From: Halomonas aestuarii | GTDB taxonomy: Bacteria > Pseudomonadota > Gammaproteobacteria > Pseudomonadales > Halomonadaceae | Direction of reading: 5' to 3' | Assembly (NCBI RefSeq): GCF_001886615.1 | Contig: NZ_CP018139.1 | Coordinates: forward strand, 434,001 to 498,000 | Length of the DNA stretch: 64,000 nt | In this document: one piece after another, positions 54,852 to 64,000 of the stretch | Position numbering within the stretch: the stretch's first letter is position 1 | Layout: each line of letters begins with the position of its first letter | The notes under the pieces: model-generated | Seen by the model: only the letters and a program-made list of their open reading frames with translations | What the model was told of the DNA's origin: nothing | The model's database searches: none | Translations under genes and position numbers: made by a program

Positions 54852-56633
54852 ATGCCCCGCGGAACGCTCCTCCGACTCTCTCGCCACGCTCCCCTGGCTC
54901 CCCTGACGCTGGCCCTGCTGCTCGCCGGCTGCCAGGGACTGCCGGGCGCCTCCTCGGCCGACGACCCCGATGACCCGATGGCCGGCGCACCGCCGGTGAC
55001 CCGGGGCCTGGATGCCGCCGGCCTCTCCGGCCTGCTGCAGGCCGAGCTTTCCGGCCAGCGCGGCGACTACGTCCCGGCCACCCGTGGCTTCCTCGAGGCC
55101 GCCGAGCGCTACGACTCCGTGGCCCTCGCCGAGCGCGCCACCCTGGCCGCGCGCTTCAGCGAGGATCCCGACCTGCTCGATGAGGCAGCACGACGCTGGC
55201 AGGAACTGGACCCCGGCAGTGCGGCACCCTCGCGCCTGCTCGCCAGCCTTGCCATCCAGCGAGGCGACTGGAACGCCGCCCTGGCCAATCGCCTGGCCGC
55301 GATCGAACAGGGCGCCGCGGAGGAGCTGATCGGGCTCGTGGAGGGCGCGCTGGACGCCGGCGCCGATCCGGCCCCGCTGCTGGCCAGGCTCCGCGAGCAC
55401 CTGGCCAGCATTGACGCGGCCCCGACACCGGCCCGCCAAGAGGCCGAACTCGCCACCGCCCTGCTGGAGGCCGCCGCCGGACAGCCGGCCGCGGCCGACC
55501 AGCGCCTGGCTCGACTCGCGCGGGAGGCGCCCGAGCTTCCCGAGCTGTGGCAGATACGCGCCCGCCTCGCCCTGGAGCACGAGACCCCCGCGGCGGCGCG
55601 GTCGGCCGCGCGTCGGGGCCTGGAGGTATCGCCGGGAGACCCGCGCCTGATGCTGCTGCTGGCCCAGGCCGAACTCGCCCTCGGCAGCGTCGAGGCCGCC
55701 GAGGACGCCGTCCAGGACCTGCTCGAGGAGCACGGCGACGATCCGTCGCTGCGCCTGGGACTGGCGCGGCTGTTCCTCGAGCAAGAGCACCTGGCCCCGG
55801 CACGCCGCCTGCTGCTGCCGCTGGTCGGCGACGACGAGACCCCGCCGCTGGCCTTCCTGCTGCTGGGCGCCATCGCCGAGGAAGAGGGCGAGATCGACAA
55901 CGCCCTCCTCTATTACCGCCAGGTGCCGGAGGGAGAGCAGTTCCTTACGGCGCGGCTGAGTGCCGCCCGGATGCTCATCGAGGATGACCGCCTGCTCGAC
56001 GCGCGGACCTTCCTGCGCCTGGAGCGCCTGCGCCACGAGGACTACGAGAGCGACCTAGCCTCCCTGGAGGTGGAGCTGCTGGACGAGGCCGGCCTGCCCG
56101 AACAGGCCAATGCCCTGCTCGACAGCGAGCTGTCGCGTCGCCCGGATGACGAGCAGCTACGCTACCAGCGCGCCATGCGCGCCTTCGCCGACGACGACCT
56201 TGCGGCCATGGAAGCGGACCTGCGCCACATCATCGAGCACGACCCCGACAACGCCAACGCCCTCAATGCCCTGGGCTATACCCTCGCCGATGCCGACCTC
56301 GAAGGTCGACTGGACGAGGCGCGCGAGCTGATCGAGCGGGCCCACGAACTGGAGCCGGACAACCCGGCGATCCTCGACAGCCTGGGCTGGGTCCGCTATC
56401 GCCAGGGCGACGCCGCCGGCGCCCTGCCCTGGCTAGAGCGCGCCTGGTCGGCCATGCCCGACCAGGAGATCGCCGCCCACCTGATCGAGGTGCTCTGGGT
56501 GCTGGGCGAGGAAGAGAGGGCCCGGTCCCTGCTCGAGGAGGTCCGGCAGCGCTTCGAAGAGCGCCCACTGATCGACGAACTGCTCAATCGCCGGCCCGAG
56601 CTGGATGGCGCGGGCGCGCCGGCGGCCCCCTGA
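54852..56633 (+). CDS. TPR-repeat outer-membrane lipoprotein
   Basis: A 593-residue protein with a lipobox LLLAGC (Cys27), then many TPR-like helical pairs through about residue 570. The clearest are ANALNALGYTLADADLEGRL and NPAILDSLGWVRYRQGDAAG. It lies immediately upstream of lolB and ispE, a place where gammaproteobacteria often have a TPR protein of unknown role. It probably acts as a periplasmic scaffold. I cannot assign a specific function. Confidence 0.83.
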   Translation: MPRGTLLRLSRHAPLAPLTLALLLAGCQGLPGASSADDPDDPMAGAPPVTRGLDAAGLSGLLQAELSGQRGDYVPATRGFLEAAERYDSVALAERATLAARFSEDPDLLDEAARRWQELDPGSAAPSRLLASLAIQRGDWNAALANRLAAIEQGAAEELIGLVEGALDAGADPAPLLARLREHLASIDAAPTPARQEAELATALLEAAAGQPAAADQRLARLAREAPELPELWQIRARLALEHETPAAARSAARRGLEVSPGDPRLMLLLAQAELALGSVEAAEDAVQDLLEEHGDDPSLRLGLARLFLEQEHLAPARRLLLPLVGDDETPPLAFLLLGAIAEEEGEIDNALLYYRQVPEGEQFLTARLSAARMLIEDDRLLDARTFLRLERLRHEDYESDLASLEVELLDEAGLPEQANALLDSELSRRPDDEQLRYQRAMRAFADDDLAAMEADLRHIIEHDPDNANALNALGYTLADADLEGRLDEARELIERAHELEPDNPAILDSLGWVRYRQGDAAGALPWLERAWSAMPDQEIAAHLIEVLWVLGEEERARSLLEEVRQRFEERPLIDELLNRRPELDGAGAPAAP

Positions 56634-56648
56634 CGAACGGATGCTGAC

Positions 56649-57260
56649 ATGACGAGACTCCCGCGACTGCTGATCCTGCTGCTGGCCCTGACCCTGCTGG
56701 CCGGCTGCGCCGGCCGGCCGCCCGTCCCCGAGGGAGAGCGCGCGGCCGGGCAGTGGGAGGCCCAGCGCCAGCGTCTGGCCGACCTCGACACCTGGATGCT
56801 GGTCGGCAAGGTCGGCCTGCGCACCCCCGAGGACTCCACCAGCGCAAACCTGGACTGGAGCCAGCACCCCTACTATTACCGCCTGCTCATCAGCGGCCCC
56901 TTCGGCAGCGGCCGCAGCACCCTGGAGGGGCGCGAGGGACGCTTCTCGCTCACCACCGCCGAGGGGCGCTTCGAGGCCGAGACCCCGGAGGCCCTGATGG
57001 GACAGCAACTGGGCTGGTCGCTGCCGGTCAGCGCCCTCTCCGAGTGGATCCGCGGCCTGCCCGCCGAGGGCAGCGCCCATCGAATGGAGCGCGACGACCT
57101 GGGCTTCCCCCGCCGCCTCGAACAGGACGGGTGGGACATCGCCTACCGCGACTGGACGCGCGTCGAGGGCCTCTGGCTCCCCCGCAAGATGGTGATGACC
57201 TACGACACCCTGCGGGCCACCCTGGTGGTCACCGAGTGGCGCCCCGCCCTCGATGAGTGA
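56649..57260 (+). CDS. lolB: outer-membrane lipoprotein LolB
   Basis: A 203-residue lipoprotein with lipobox LLAGC (Cys20). It receives lipoproteins from LolA and inserts them into the outer membrane. WMLVGKVGLRTPEDSTSANL and the LISGPFGSGRSTL region match LolB. It overlaps ispE by eight bases. Confidence 0.92.
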   Translation: MTRLPRLLILLLALTLLAGCAGRPPVPEGERAAGQWEAQRQRLADLDTWMLVGKVGLRTPEDSTSANLDWSQHPYYYRLLISGPFGSGRSTLEGREGRFSLTTAEGRFEAETPEALMGQQLGWSLPVSALSEWIRGLPAEGSAHRMERDDLGFPRRLEQDGWDIAYRDWTRVEGLWLPRKMVMTYDTLRATLVVTEWRPALDE

Positions 57261-58134
57261 CGCCATTCCCCACCTCGACCCGGCCGCCGACACGCTCGTG
57301 CTGCCGGCCCCGGCCAAGCTGAATCGCCTGCTGCACATCACGGGCCGCCGGCCGGATGGCTACCACGAGTTGCAGACGCTGTTCCAGTTCCTCGACATCG
57401 GCGACACCCTCACCCTGCGCCGCCGCGAGGACGGCGAGCTGCGCCTCACGCCGGCCATCGACGGCGTCGATGACGAGGACAACCTGGTCATGCGGGCCGC
57501 CCGCCTTCTCCAGGCCGAGGCCGGCGGACGGCGGGGTGCCGAGATTCACCTCGACAAGCGGCTGCCCATGGGCGGGGGGCTTGGCGGCGGGAGCTCGGAT
57601 GCCGCCACCGCCCTGCTCGGCCTAGACGCCCTCTGGGGACTCGGCCTGGACCTTGAAACGCTGGCGCGCCTGGGCCTCGCCCTCGGGGCCGACGTCCCGG
57701 TGTTCGTGCACGGTCATGCCGCCTGGGCCGAGGGCATCGGTGAGCGCCTGACGCCCGTGTCCCTCGACACCCCCTGGTTCGTGGTGATCCACCCCGGCGT
57801 GACGGTCTCCACCCCGGCGGTGTTCGGGGCGCCCGAATTGACACGCGATACCCCCCCGATTACCATGGCGCGCGCACTGCAGGGGGGAGCGGGGAGCTGG
57901 CGCAACGACTGCGAGCCCACCGTCCGGAGACAGTATCCCGAGGTGGCACGTGCACTCGACTGGCTGGCACGTCGAGCACCGGCGATGCTGACCGGCACCG
58001 GCGCCTGTGTCTTCGCCCGGCTCGAGACCGAGCCGCAGGCAGACCGTCTCCTGGCCGAGGTTCCCAAGGGCTGGCAGGCCTTCAAGGCACACGGCCTGAA
58101 CCGCTCACCTCTTCATGCTGCGCTGGGTCGATGA
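57253..58134 (+). CDS. ispE: 4-diphosphocytidyl-2-C-methyl-D-erythritol kinase
   Basis: A 293-residue GHMP kinase of the MEP isoprenoid pathway. PAPAKLNRLLHITGRRPDGY and the ATP loop PMGGGLGGGSSDAATALL are intact, with the C-terminal LTGTGACVFARLET block. Follows lolB by overlap and precedes a tRNA gene, an order common in gammaproteobacteria. Confidence 0.96.
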   Translation: MSDAIPHLDPAADTLVLPAPAKLNRLLHITGRRPDGYHELQTLFQFLDIGDTLTLRRREDGELRLTPAIDGVDDEDNLVMRAARLLQAEAGGRRGAEIHLDKRLPMGGGLGGGSSDAATALLGLDALWGLGLDLETLARLGLALGADVPVFVHGHAAWAEGIGERLTPVSLDTPWFVVIHPGVTVSTPAVFGAPELTRDTPPITMARALQGGAGSWRNDCEPTVRRQYPEVARALDWLARRAPAMLTGTGACVFARLETEPQADRLLAEVPKGWQAFKAHGLNRSPLHAALGR

Positions 58135-58191
58135 CCCTCGTCGCCCAGGGGCGTCGAGGCTTCCTCGTCATTCCGGTGCGGAGCTGATTGC

Positions 58192-58266
58192 TGGGGCATA
58201 GCCAAGCGGTAAGGCAGCGGTTTTTGGTATCGCCATGCGGAGGTTCGAATCCTCCTGCCCCAGCCA
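58192..58266 (+). tRNA. tRNA-Gln (anticodon TTG)
   Basis: A cloverleaf can be folded: acceptor TGGGGCA/TGCCCCA, anticodon stem GCGGT/ATCGC with loop TTTTGGT (anticodon TTG), T-arm GGAGG-TTCGAAT-CCTCC, encoded CCA end. Reads glutamine codons. Located between ispE and prs, as often in gammaproteobacteria. Confidence 0.96.
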
Positions 58267-58329
58267 TTCCGTCCCGACGGACCGTCGACCCCAACCCCTG
58301 AAGACCCAACACAGCAAAGGTGGCTGCGC

Positions 58330-59271
58330 GTGTCAAAATTGATGGTTTTCGCCGGGAATGCCAATCCCGAGCTCGCCCGAAAGGTCGCCGAGAGTCTGGA
58401 TACCCGCCAGGGCAACGCCACGGTGGGACAGTTCAGCGACGGCGAAGTCGCGGTCGAGATCAACGAGAACGTGCGCGGCAAGGATGTCTTCGTCCTGCAG
58501 CCCACCTGTGCACCGACCAATGACAACCTGATGGAGCTGATCCTGATGGTGGACGCCCTACGACGCGCCTCCGCCACCCGGATCACCGCCGTGGTCCCCT
58601 ACTTCGGCTATGCCCGCCAGGATCGCCGCGTGCGCTCCGCCCGCGTGCCGATCTCCGCCAAGATCGTCGCCGACATGATGGTCAAGGCCGGTGTCGACCG
58701 GGTCATGACCATGGACCTGCACGCCGACCAGATCCAGGGCTTCTTCGACGTGCCGGTGGACAACGTCTACGGCTCGCCGATCCTGCTCGACGACATCGAG
58801 CGCCAGAACTACGACGACCTGGTCGTGGTCTCGCCGGACGTCGGCGGCGTGGTCCGGGCCCGGGCCATCGCCAAGCAGCTCAATGCCGACCTGGCGATCA
58901 TCGACAAGCGCCGCCCGTCGGCCAACCAGGCCCAGGTGATGCATATCATCGGCGAGATCGAGAACCGCACCTGCGTGGTGGTGGACGATATGATCGATAC
59001 CGCCGGCACCCTCTGCAAGGCCGGCGAGGCCTTGAAGGAGCGCGGTGCCCGGCGCGTGGTGGCCTACGCCACCCACCCGATCCTGTCCGGCCCCGCCGTG
59101 GACAACATCGCCGGTTCGGTCCTCGACGAGGTCGTGGTGACCGACACCATCCCGCTGTCCGAGACCGCGCGTCGCAGCGGGACGATCCGTCAGCTCAGCG
59201 TGGCCGGGCTGATCGCCGAGGCGATCCGCCGGGTCAGCAACGAGGAATCCGTCAGCGCCATGTTCCACTGA
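58330..59271 (+). CDS. prs: ribose-phosphate pyrophosphokinase
   Basis: A 313-residue PRPP synthetase. It starts with GTG ([15 protein letters not shown]), preceded by AAAGGTGG. Catalytic and PRPP-binding blocks: [38 protein letters not shown] and [20 protein letters not shown]. Supplies PRPP for nucleotides, His, Trp and NAD. Confidence 0.97.
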   Translation: MSKLMVFAGNANPELARKVAESLDTRQGNATVGQFSDGEVAVEINENVRGKDVFVLQPTCAPTNDNLMELILMVDALRRASATRITAVVPYFGYARQDRRVRSARVPISAKIVADMMVKAGVDRVMTMDLHADQIQGFFDVPVDNVYGSPILLDDIERQNYDDLVVVSPDVGGVVRARAIAKQLNADLAIIDKRRPSANQAQVMHIIGEIENRTCVVVDDMIDTAGTLCKAGEALKERGARRVVAYATHPILSGPAVDNIAGSVLDEVVVTDTIPLSETARRSGTIRQLSVAGLIAEAIRRVSNEESVSAMFH

Positions 59272-59409
59272 TGCTCTCGCCGTCGAGCCCCGCTCGGCGG
59301 ATGGCATAGGGGACGAGGCGCCGGAGCAGCGCCCTTCGGGGCTCCCGGAAGCGTCGTGGTCTGGTCGCGGGCCACGGCGTCTTCCTTACTTCCAGAAAGA
59401 GGCAATTTC
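59272..59409. other. prs-rplY spacer
   Basis: 138 bases with no gene. A GC-rich imperfect hairpin near 59319-59349 (CCGGAGC ... GGCTCCCGG) could end prs transcripts or form an rplY leader. An AGAGG ribosome site precedes rplY. Confidence 0.4.
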
Positions 59410-60099
59410 ATGTCCGATTACACACTCAATGCCAGCGTTCGAAACGACCTGGGGAAAGGTGCGAGCCGCCGCCTGCGTCGTGCGAACGAACAGGTGCCGG
59501 CCATCATCTATGGTGGTGAGCAGGCGCCGCAGCCGATCGCCGTCGACAAGACCAGCTTCTACAAGGCGCTGGAAGACGAGGCTTTCTTCTCCTCCATCAT
59601 CAACCTGCAGGTGGACGGCAAGGCCCAGCAGGTCGTGGTGCGTGATCTGCAGCGCCACCCCTTCAAGCCGCTGATCACCCACGCCGACTTCCTGCGCGTG
59701 GACGCCACCCACGAGATCACCCTGCGGGTGCCGTTGCACGTGATCGGCGAGGACGCCAGCAAGGCCATCAAGGACGAGGACGGCGAGCTTCACCTCCTCG
59801 CCTCCGAGGTGGAGATCAGCTGCCTGCCGAAGGATCTGCCGGAGTACCTGGAAGTCGACATCAGCGATGTCGAGCTGGGCAGCACCCTGCACCTGTCCGA
59901 CCTCACGGTGCCGGCCGGCGTGACGCTGGTCGCGCTGACCCACGGTGAGGACCACGACAACGCCGTGCTGAGCGTCACCAAGGCCAAGGTCCGCGCCGAG
60001 GAAGAGGAAGAAGGCGAAGAGGCCGCCGGCGAGGAAGCCAAGGGCGAAGAGCCCAAGGACGAGGAGTCCAAGGGCGAGGACGAGGGCGACACCGAGTAA
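59410..60099 (+). CDS. rplY: 50S ribosomal protein L25 (Ctc/TL5 form)
   Basis: A 229-residue L25 of the long Ctc/TL5 type. N-terminal 5S-rRNA-binding domain (residues about 5-95; [19 protein letters not shown]) and a C-terminal beta domain (about 100-185). It ends with about 35 residues that are almost all acidic or Gly/Lys ([20 protein letters not shown]). The tail is unusual in length and charge and may be a halophilic adaptation. Confidence 0.94.
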   Translation: MSDYTLNASVRNDLGKGASRRLRRANEQVPAIIYGGEQAPQPIAVDKTSFYKALEDEAFFSSIINLQVDGKAQQVVVRDLQRHPFKPLITHADFLRVDATHEITLRVPLHVIGEDASKAIKDEDGELHLLASEVEISCLPKDLPEYLEVDISDVELGSTLHLSDLTVPAGVTLVALTHGEDHDNAVLSVTKAKVRAEEEEEGEEAAGEEAKGEEPKDEESKGEDEGDTE

Positions 60100-60154
60100 T
60101 CGGCCGTTGCCGGCGGGCATGTCGAACCCTCGGCATGCCCGCCTCGTCTTCCGG

Positions 60155-60184
60155 AATCAAGCGCCTCGGCGCTTGATTTTTTTT
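60155..60184 (+). terminator. rho-independent terminator after rplY
   Basis: An 11-base perfect stem (AATCAAGCGCC / GGCGCTTGATT) followed by TTTTTT, 56 bases after the rplY stop and just before pth. The best intrinsic terminator in the window. Confidence 0.93.
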
Positions 60185-60213
60185 GCCATCACACCGCACG
60201 CGAGGAGATCGCC

Positions 60214-60798
60214 ATGAGCCAGCTGAAAGCGATCATCGGTCTGGGCAACCCCGGGGCCGACTACGAGGCCACCCGCCACAACGCCGGTGCCTGGCTGGTG
60301 CAGGCCGTGGCGAGGGCGGCGGGCGGCGAGCTGCGCCCCGACAAGAAGTTCCTGGGCCTGCATGCGCGGGTGAAGCTCGACGGTCAGGAGCTGCACCTTC
60401 TCGAGCCCACCACCTTCATGAACCGCAGCGGCGGTGCCGTGGCGGCCCTCACCCAATTCTTCAAACTCGCGCCCGACGAGCTGCTGGTAGCCCACGACGA
60501 GCTCGACATGCCGCCGGGCACGGCGCGCTACAAGACCGGCGGCGGTCACGGCGGCCACAACGGCCTGCGCGACATCATCCGCGCCCTGGGCAACGACCGG
60601 TCGTTCCATCGCCTGCGCATCGGTATCGGCCACCCCGGCGACGCTCGCCAGGTGACCCATTACGTGCTGGGTCGCCCCGGCAAGGCGGAGCGCACCGCCA
60701 TCGATGCCGCCATCGACGAGTGCCTGGCCACCCTGCCCCAGGCCGTCGAGGGCGACTGGGCGAAGGCCATGAACCGGCTGCACAGCTTCAAGGGCTGA
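60214..60798 (+). CDS. pth: peptidyl-tRNA hydrolase
   Basis: A 194-residue Pth that recycles stalled peptidyl-t[23 protein letters not shown] holds the catalytic His and Asn. [14 protein letters not shown] and [10 protein letters not shown] are intact. Standard rplY-pth-ychF order. Confidence 0.97.
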   Translation: MSQLKAIIGLGNPGADYEATRHNAGAWLVQAVARAAGGELRPDKKFLGLHARVKLDGQELHLLEPTTFMNRSGGAVAALTQFFKLAPDELLVAHDELDMPPGTARYKTGGGHGGHNGLRDIIRALGNDRSFHRLRIGIGHPGDARQVTHYVLGRPGKAERTAIDAAIDECLATLPQAVEGDWAKAMNRLHSFKG

Positions 60799-60913
60799 GT
60801 CGCTCGGGGCAGGCGTCGCCGCCTATCCGCACGAGCCGCTTACGGCCCGCCGTCCTTTTCGCGTAGAATGCCGGCCATTCTCCATTCCCGAACTCGCTTT
60901 CCAGGAAGATCCC

Positions 60914-62005
60914 ATGGGTTTCAACTGCGGTATCGTCGGCCTGCCCAACGTCGGCAAGTCCACCCTCTTCAATGCCCTGACCAAGTCGGGCATCGACGCC
61001 GAGAACTTCCCCTTCTGCACCATCGAGCCCAACGTCGGCATCGTGCCGATGCCGGACACGCGGCTCGACCGGCTGGCCGAGATCGTCAAGCCGCAGAAGG
61101 TGCTGCCCACGACCATGGAGTTCGTCGACATCGCCGGCCTGGTGGCGGGCGCCTCCAAGGGCGAGGGCCTGGGCAACAAGTTCCTGGCCAACATCCGCGA
61201 GACCCAGGCCATCGCCCACGTGGTGCGCTGCTTCGATAACGACAACGTGATCCACGTAGCCAACCAGGTCGACCCCCGCGCCGACATCGAGATCATCAAC
61301 ATGGAGCTGGCGCTTGCCGACCTCGACACCGTCGAGCGCGCCATCCAGCGCCTGGTGCGCGTGGCCAAGGGCGGCGACAAGGAGGCCATCGCCACCAAGG
61401 CGATCCTCGAGCGCATCCAGCCCCACTTGGCCGAGGGCCTGCCGCTGCGAAGCTTCGGCCTCGACGAGGAGGAGAAGCACCAGCTCAAGAGCTTCGGCTT
61501 CCTGACCCTCAAGCCCACCATGTACATCGCCAACGTCAACGAGGACGGCTTCGGGGACAACCCCTACCTCGAGGTGGTCAACGAGATCGCCGCCGAGGAA
61601 GGCGCCGTGGTGGTGCCGGTGTGCAATCAGATCGAGGCCGAGATCGCCGAGCTGGACGACGAGGAACGCGCCATGTTCCTCGACGAGATGGGCATGGAAG
61701 AGCCCGGCCTCGACCGGGTGATCCGCGCCGGCTACGCCCTGCTGGGCCTGCAGACCTACTTCACCGCGGGGGTGAAGGAGGTCCGCGCCTGGACGGTCAA
61801 GGTCGGGGCCACCGCCCCCGAGGCGGCCGGGGTGATCCACACCGACTTCCAGAAGGGCTTCATCCGCGCCGAGGTCATCGCCTATGACGACTTCGTCACG
61901 CTGGGCGGCGAGCAGGGAGCCAAGGACGCCGGCAAGTGGCGCCTGGAGGGCAAGGAGTACATCGTCCAGGATGGCGACGTGATCCACTTCCGCTTCAACG
62001 TCTGA
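60914..62005 (+). CDS. ychF: redox-regulated ATPase YchF
   Basis: A 363-residue Obg-family P-loop ATPase. P-loop [18 protein letters not shown]; the G4 motif reads NVNED in place of NKxD, which explains ATP rather than GTP preference. C-terminal TGS-like domain (about 275-360; [20 protein letters not shown]). Ribosome-associated, linked to oxidative-stress control. Confidence 0.97.
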   Translation: MGFNCGIVGLPNVGKSTLFNALTKSGIDAENFPFCTIEPNVGIVPMPDTRLDRLAEIVKPQKVLPTTMEFVDIAGLVAGASKGEGLGNKFLANIRETQAIAHVVRCFDNDNVIHVANQVDPRADIEIINMELALADLDTVERAIQRLVRVAKGGDKEAIATKAILERIQPHLAEGLPLRSFGLDEEEKHQLKSFGFLTLKPTMYIANVNEDGFGDNPYLEVVNEIAAEEGAVVVPVCNQIEAEIAELDDEERAMFLDEMGMEEPGLDRVIRAGYALLGLQTYFTAGVKEVRAWTVKVGATAPEAAGVIHTDFQKGFIRAEVIAYDDFVTLGGEQGAKDAGKWRLEGKEYIVQDGDVIHFRFNV

Positions 62006-62073
62006 GCCGCCTGCCAGGGCCCTCGAGGCTTGACGGGGACGAGGCAGGTCCGTAAACTTCGCCCCCGTTGTTC

Positions 62074-62150
62074 GGCTACGTAGCTCAGCTGGTTAGAGCA
62101 CATCACTCATAATGATGGGGTCCCCTGTTCGAATCAGGGCGTAGCCACCA
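62074..62150 (+). tRNA. tRNA-Met (anticodon CAT, elongator type)
   Basis: Acceptor GGCTACG/CGTAGCC, D-arm AGCTCAGCTGGTTAGAGC, anticodon stem CATCA/TGATG with loop CTCATAA (anticodon CAT), T-arm CCCTG-TTCGAAT-CAGGG, encoded ACCA end. The first acceptor pair G-C shows an elongator and not an initiator tRNA. A lysidine-modified tRNA-Ile reading AUA cannot be fully excluded. Confidence 0.92.
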
Positions 62151-62158
62151 GATACCCG

Positions 62159-62193
62159 AAAGAAGCCCGCCTGGTTCGCCAGGCGGGCTTCTT
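62159..62193. terminator. strong hairpin between tRNA-Met and M18 aminopeptidase gene
   Basis: A perfect 15-base stem (AAGAAGCCCGCCTGG and complement) with a TTCG tetraloop and a T-rich flank in both directions. Suited to end the tRNA transcript and the convergent aminopeptidase transcript. Confidence 0.85.
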
Positions 62194-62243
62194 CGTGTGC
62201 TGGCCCGGGAGGCCGCGCCGCCGGGACGCGGCGCGGCCGTCGC

Positions 62244-63542
62244 TCAGGGCAGCGCGTCGCGATTGACGAAGGCCGTGAGCACCCGGGTCAGGTACTCCAC
62301 ATCCCGGGCGCCGGCCGTCTCGCGGATGGAGTGCATGGCCCACTGGGGGGCGCCCACGTCCAGGGTCGGCACGCCGAGCTCCGTGGCGGTGATCGGGCCG
62401 ATGGTGCTCCCGCACCCCATGTCGGCCCGGGTCACGAAGGTCTGCACCGGTACCTCGGTTTCGCGGCAGAGGTCCCGGAACAGGGCCGCGGTCGCGCTGT
62501 TGGTGGCATAGCGCTGGCTGGCGTTGACCTTGATCACCGGCCCGCCGTTAAGCACCGGGCCGTGGGCGGCATCGTGCTTGTCCTGGAAGTTGGGATGCAG
62601 GGCGTGGGCGTTGTCGCAGGAGATCAGCCGCGAGGCCTGGACCAGGCGGATGAAGCCCTCCTCCCCCGCCTCGCCGAGCTGGGCATTCACCCGCCGCAGC
62701 ACGTCGCCGAGGAAGGGCCCCTGGGCGCCGCAGGCGCTGGCACTGCCGACCTCCTCGTGGTCGTTGGCCACCAGCACCGCGCCCTGGCGGCCGTCGCTCT
62801 CAAGCAATGCCTCCAGGCCGGTGAAGCAGGAGAGCAGGTTGTCGAGCCGGGCACTGGCGATCAGCTCGCCCTCGATGCCGACCCGCGCCGGCGGCTGCAT
62901 GTCGCGGAAGGCGAGCTCGAAGTCGAGGACCTCCACCTCCGTCAATCCATGCTGCTCCTCGAGCCACTGGTTGAGCAGCCGTTCGAGATCGGGGCGCCCG
63001 CCCCCCTGCAGGAACACCGGGGCCATCTGGGTCTGGGCATTGATGGCGCGGCCGTTGTTGGCCTCGCGGTCCAGGTGGATGGCGAGGCTCGGGATGATCG
63101 CCACCGGCCGCTCGACGTCGAGCAGCACTCCCTCGATGCGCCCGTCGGCGTGGCGAACGTGCACTCGCCCGGCCAGCCCCAGGTCGCGGTCGAACCAGGG
63201 GGCCAGCAGCGCCCCGCCATAGACCTCGACGCCCAGCTGCAGCCAGCCCGCCGCGGACTGGGCCGCATGGGGCTTGAGGCGCAGGCCCGGGCTGTCGGTA
63301 TGGGCGCCGATCAGGCGCAGGGCCGAGAGCCGCTCGCGCGGCAGCTGGAGGGCAATGATCGAGGAGTCGTTGCGGGTCACGTAGACGCGCTCGCCGGGCG
63401 ACAGGTGCCAGGTCTCGGTCTCCTCGAGGCGACGGAAGCCGGCGGCCTCCAGCCGTCGGGCCATGCTGGCCGTGGCATGCCAGGGGGTGGGGGATCGACG
63501 CAGGAAGTCGAGCAGACGCTCGAGTCGGGCATCCTCGGACAT
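62244..63542 (-). CDS. apeB: M18-family aminopeptidase
   Basis: A 432-residue zinc aminopeptidase of the M18 family. Metal-binding blocks: LRLIGAHTDSPGLRLKPH, the SARLDNLLSCFTGLEAL stretch, VANDHEEVGSASACGAQGPF and TRADMGCGSTIGPITATELG. Removes N-terminal, often acidic, residues in peptide turnover. AGAGGAA before 63542 fixes the start; the frame is open upstream but overlaps the prc promoter region. Divergent from prc. Confidence 0.93.
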   Translation of the reverse strand: MSEDARLERLLDFLRRSPTPWHATASMARRLEAAGFRRLEETETWHLSPGERVYVTRNDSSIIALQLPRERLSALRLIGAHTDSPGLRLKPHAAQSAAGWLQLGVEVYGGALLAPWFDRDLGLAGRVHVRHADGRIEGVLLDVERPVAIIPSLAIHLDREANNGRAINAQTQMAPVFLQGGGRPDLERLLNQWLEEQHGLTEVEVLDFELAFRDMQPPARVGIEGELIASARLDNLLSCFTGLEALLESDGRQGAVLVANDHEEVGSASACGAQGPFLGDVLRRVNAQLGEAGEEGFIRLVQASRLISCDNAHALHPNFQDKHDAAHGPVLNGGPVIKVNASQRYATNSATAALFRDLCRETEVPVQTFVTRADMGCGSTIGPITATELGVPTLDVGAPQWAMHSIRETAGARDVEYLTRVLTAFVNRDALP

Positions 63543-63684
63543 GGAATTCCTCTTTCGCGGGGCGTTTCGGGGTCTTGACGACACGGTCAAGCTGATACAA
63601 TGACCCGTCGGTCCATGCAACTCGACGGCCGGGTCGGGGTCTGGAGTGAGAGTGAGTGTACACGAATCGGGGAGTGCTTCATCG
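63543..63684. promoter_or_regulatory. apeB-prc divergent region
   Basis: A 142-base gap with both promoters. CTTGACGACACGG (63573-63585) with GATACAATG (63592-63600) resembles a -35/-10 pair but with a short spacer. GGGGAG precedes prc. Confidence 0.4.
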
Positions 63685-64000
63685 ATGAGCCTGTTAGTCA
63701 CCCTTGGGCGTGCCGCGGTCCTGGGCCTGCTGCTGGTCACCACACCGGCGCTGGCCACCATCGAACCGAGCGATGCCCAGCGTCAGGTGGCCGTGGAAGT
63801 GGCCGAGTCACTGCGCTATGGCCACTATGCGGATATCAGCCTCGACGACGACTGGTCGCAACGGGCCTTCGAGCGCCTGCTGGACATCCTGGACGGCCAG
63901 CGCGCCTACCTGCTGGACGGCGACGTGGCCGCCTTCCGCGACCTGGAAACAGGCATGGACGACGCGCTGCTCGACGGCGATCTGTCGCGCCCCTTCGCCC
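63685..64000 (+). CDS. prc: carboxy-terminal processing protease Prc/Tsp, N-terminal part (runs off right edge)
   Basis: The first 105 residues of a tail-specific protease. A Sec signal (MSLLVTLGRAAVLGLLLVTT, cleaved after ALA near residue 24) is followed by QVAVEVAESLRYGHYADISL and FERLLDILDGQRAYLLDGDV, the conserved N-domain of periplasmic Prc. The PDZ and Ser-Lys catalytic regions are beyond the window. It degrades proteins with nonpolar C-termini and controls murein hydrolase levels. Confidence 0.87.
   Translation, partial: MSLLVTLGRAAVLGLLLVTTPALATIEPSDAQRQVAVEVAESLRYGHYADISLDDDWSQRAFERLLDILDGQRAYLLDGDVAAFRDLETGMDDALLDGDLSRPFA

Overview
The window is a high-GC gammaproteobacterial chromosome segment, most likely from a Halomonas- or Chromohalobacter-like member of the Halomonadaceae. 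The basis is the conserved housekeeping gene order, the very high GC content, the acidic tail on ribosomal protein L25 and the dense amine and osmolyte catabolism. I used no database search. Names rest on motifs, length, gene order and memory of the families.

Layout. 0-9 kb, minus strand: mreB-mreC-mreD-maf-rng-yhdP-tldD, a classic cell-shape and RNase G block. Its mreC probably starts at a rare ATT codon. 9.2-12.5 kb, plus: gatCAB. 12.5-15.7 kb: a PuuR-like XRE/cupin regulator, a 56-residue protein, an exported protein ending in eight Gly-Gly-Asn repeats and a berberine-bridge-type flavoenzyme. 15.7-21.1 kb: a polyamine block (aldehyde dehydrogenase, SpuC-like transaminase, PuuD-like hydrolase, divergent PuuA-like ligase). 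21.2-30 kb: a glycine-zipper protein, then a tetrahydrofolate-linked one-carbon module (MetF-like, DmdA-like GcvT protein, FAD-GcvT fusion dehydrogenase, GlxA/AraC regulator, formate-THF ligase). 30-39 kb: an operon of N-formylglutamate-amidohydrolase-like enzyme, TRAP transporter (DctQ, DctM, Tat-exported DctP), glutamine-synthetase-like ligase, aldehyde dehydrogenase and iron-type alcohol dehydrogenase, with a divergent RpiR regulator. 39-49 kb: a second polyamine block (two PuuB oxidases, a third glutamine-synthetase-like ligase, PotFGHI transporter, omega-transaminase). 49-54.7 kb: LysR, MoeB/ThiF, Lrp, PrmC, RF1, HemA. 54.8-64 kb: TPR lipoprotein, lolB-ispE-tRNA-Gln-prs-rplY-pth-ychF, tRNA-Met, an M18 aminopeptidase and the start of prc.

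How it fits together. The two polyamine blocks can import putrescine-like amines and degrade them by gamma-glutamylation (PuuA, PuuB, PuuC, PuuD) or by transamination (SpuC, omega-transaminase). The 30-38 kb operon holds every step of an analogous gamma-glutamyl route for an amino alcohol: import, ligation to glutamate, alcohol oxidation, aldehyde oxidation and amide hydrolysis. Ethanolamine to glycine is the simplest reading. The adjacent THF module could remove and oxidise N- or S-methyl groups, so the whole 21.9-39 kb stretch may degrade methylated amino alcohols or betaine-like compounds. This is the most interesting system here and is an inference.
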